64,000 bases of DNA. Source: CAITJF01 sp032654645 (GTDB lineage Bacteria > Pseudomonadota > Gammaproteobacteria > Burkholderiales > Gallionellaceae). Numbering within the stretch: position 1 is the first letter of the stretch; each line of letters starts with the position of its first letter. Below the pieces are notes generated by a model. It did not search any database. It saw only the letters and a list, made by a program, of their open reading frames with translations, and was not told where the DNA came from. The stretch covers positions 1 to 64,000 of the forward strand of contig JAULAW010000004.1 of assembly GCA_032654645.1 (NCBI GenBank), written 5' to 3'. Below are positions 63,603-64,000 of the stretch, in pieces. The position numbers and the translations under genes are program-made.

Positions 63603-64000
63603 ATGAACACGATCGCGCTGGTCGATGTGAACAACTTCTACGTCAGCGCCGAACGGGTGATGAATCCCAAACTGGAAGGTGTGCCCGTGGTGGTGCTGTC
63701 CAATAACGACGGCTGTGCGGTTGCCCGAAGCGCGGAAGCCAAAGCGCTGGGCGTCAAGATGGGCGAGCCGTGGTTCAAGCTGAAAGATCTGGCCAGGAAG
63801 CACGGCATCATCGCGTTATCCTCCAACTATGCCTTGTACGCCGACCTGTCCAACCGCGTCATGTCGGTACTGCACGACTTCAGTCCCCGGCAGGAGGTGT
63901 ACAGCATCGACGAATGCTTCCTGGACATGTACGGGATGCCCGGTGACCTGACTGAAACCGGGCAGGCGATCCGTCAGCGCATCAGGCAGTGGCTGGGCCT
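63603..64000 (+). CDS. umuC: UmuC, DNA polymerase V catalytic subunit (partial, runs off window)
   Basis: The first 132 codons of a Y-family polymerase. ALVDVNNFYVSAERVMNPKL contains the first catalytic Asp and YSIDECFLDMYG the second acidic pair. The frame is open to the window edge and is incomplete at the 3' end. It forms an operon with umuD. A separate umuC 3' remnant lies at 47040-47381. Confidence 0.95.
   Translation, partial: MNTIALVDVNNFYVSAERVMNPKLEGVPVVVLSNNDGCAVARSAEAKALGVKMGEPWFKLKDLARKHGIIALSSNYALYADLSNRVMSVLHDFSPRQEVYSIDECFLDMYGMPGDLTETGQAIRQRIRQWLG

Overview
The window looks like a chromosome segment of a Gram-negative betaproteobacterium with a GC content judged by eye at mid-to-upper 50s percent. 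The guess of Nitrosomonadales/Gallionellaceae relatives is inference only. It rests on RdgC, adjacent parE-parC, an H-NS protein with a Lys/Ala-rich tail, and the general gene style. About 18 kb of mostly ordinary chromosome is followed by a long, patchy accessory region with defence genes, conjugation remnants, recombinases and many broken genes.

0.1-5.2 kb: a tight operon encodes a polytopic membrane protein, a signal peptidase I, two lipoprotein-like HExxH metallopeptidases, a small lipoprotein, a winged-helix regulator and a TonB-like membrane protein. Its promoter is covered by a perfect 17-bp-arm palindrome, a likely operator. 5.6-11.5 kb: a MocR/PdxR-type regulator with a divergent EamA exporter, a GNAT acetyltransferase, a cupin, a PhzF-like isomerase, and two genes broken at a common junction (biotin-carrier carboxylase fragment and methyltransferase). 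11.8-18.2 kb: H-NS-like protein, RdgC, and topoisomerase IV (parE, parC).

18.4-27 kb: start of the mobile zone. An excisionase-integrase-HD gene cassette (each pair overlapping by 8 nt) and an HU gene come first. A truncated permease gene then abuts two decayed tandem tyrosine recombinases. A DUF4400 conjugation-type gene is split by a complete 1.9-kb insertion sequence with a 7-bp target duplication. A YdjM-like hydrolase and an orphan AbiEi-type antitoxin follow.

27.1-45.4 kb: a complete type 3 BREX phage-defence operon (brxF, brxC, pglX, brxHII, pglZ and a BrxA-position gene). Three further genes are inserted between brxC and pglX: an AlbA_2/Schlafen-type ATP-binding protein, a SIR2 protein and a HerA ATPase. 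All are co-directional, and most neighbours overlap by 4-8 nt, so the SIR2-HerA module should be expressed as part of the BREX operon. This is the most striking arrangement in the window.

45.6-50.7 kb: a TraF-type signal peptidase, a TraI relaxase N-terminus fused out of frame to a UmuC C-terminal remnant, an AT-rich UvrD-like helicase with a convergent unknown gene, and tRNA-Arg(CCG) followed by four 11-bp repeats. 50.9-52.3 kb: gene remnants. 52.3-62.5 kb: a DUF1499 gene; a collapsed, partly inverted large-helicase/methylase/SNF2 locus of DISARM-like type carrying an apparently intact nucleotidyltransferase toxin-antitoxin-like pair; a UvrD helicase with an N-terminal RelE-like region; and a HEPN-domain protein. 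62.7-64 kb: a truncated SRAP peptidase gene divergent from umuD-umuC, whose promoter carries a GAAC-N4-GTTC palindrome; umuC runs off the window end.
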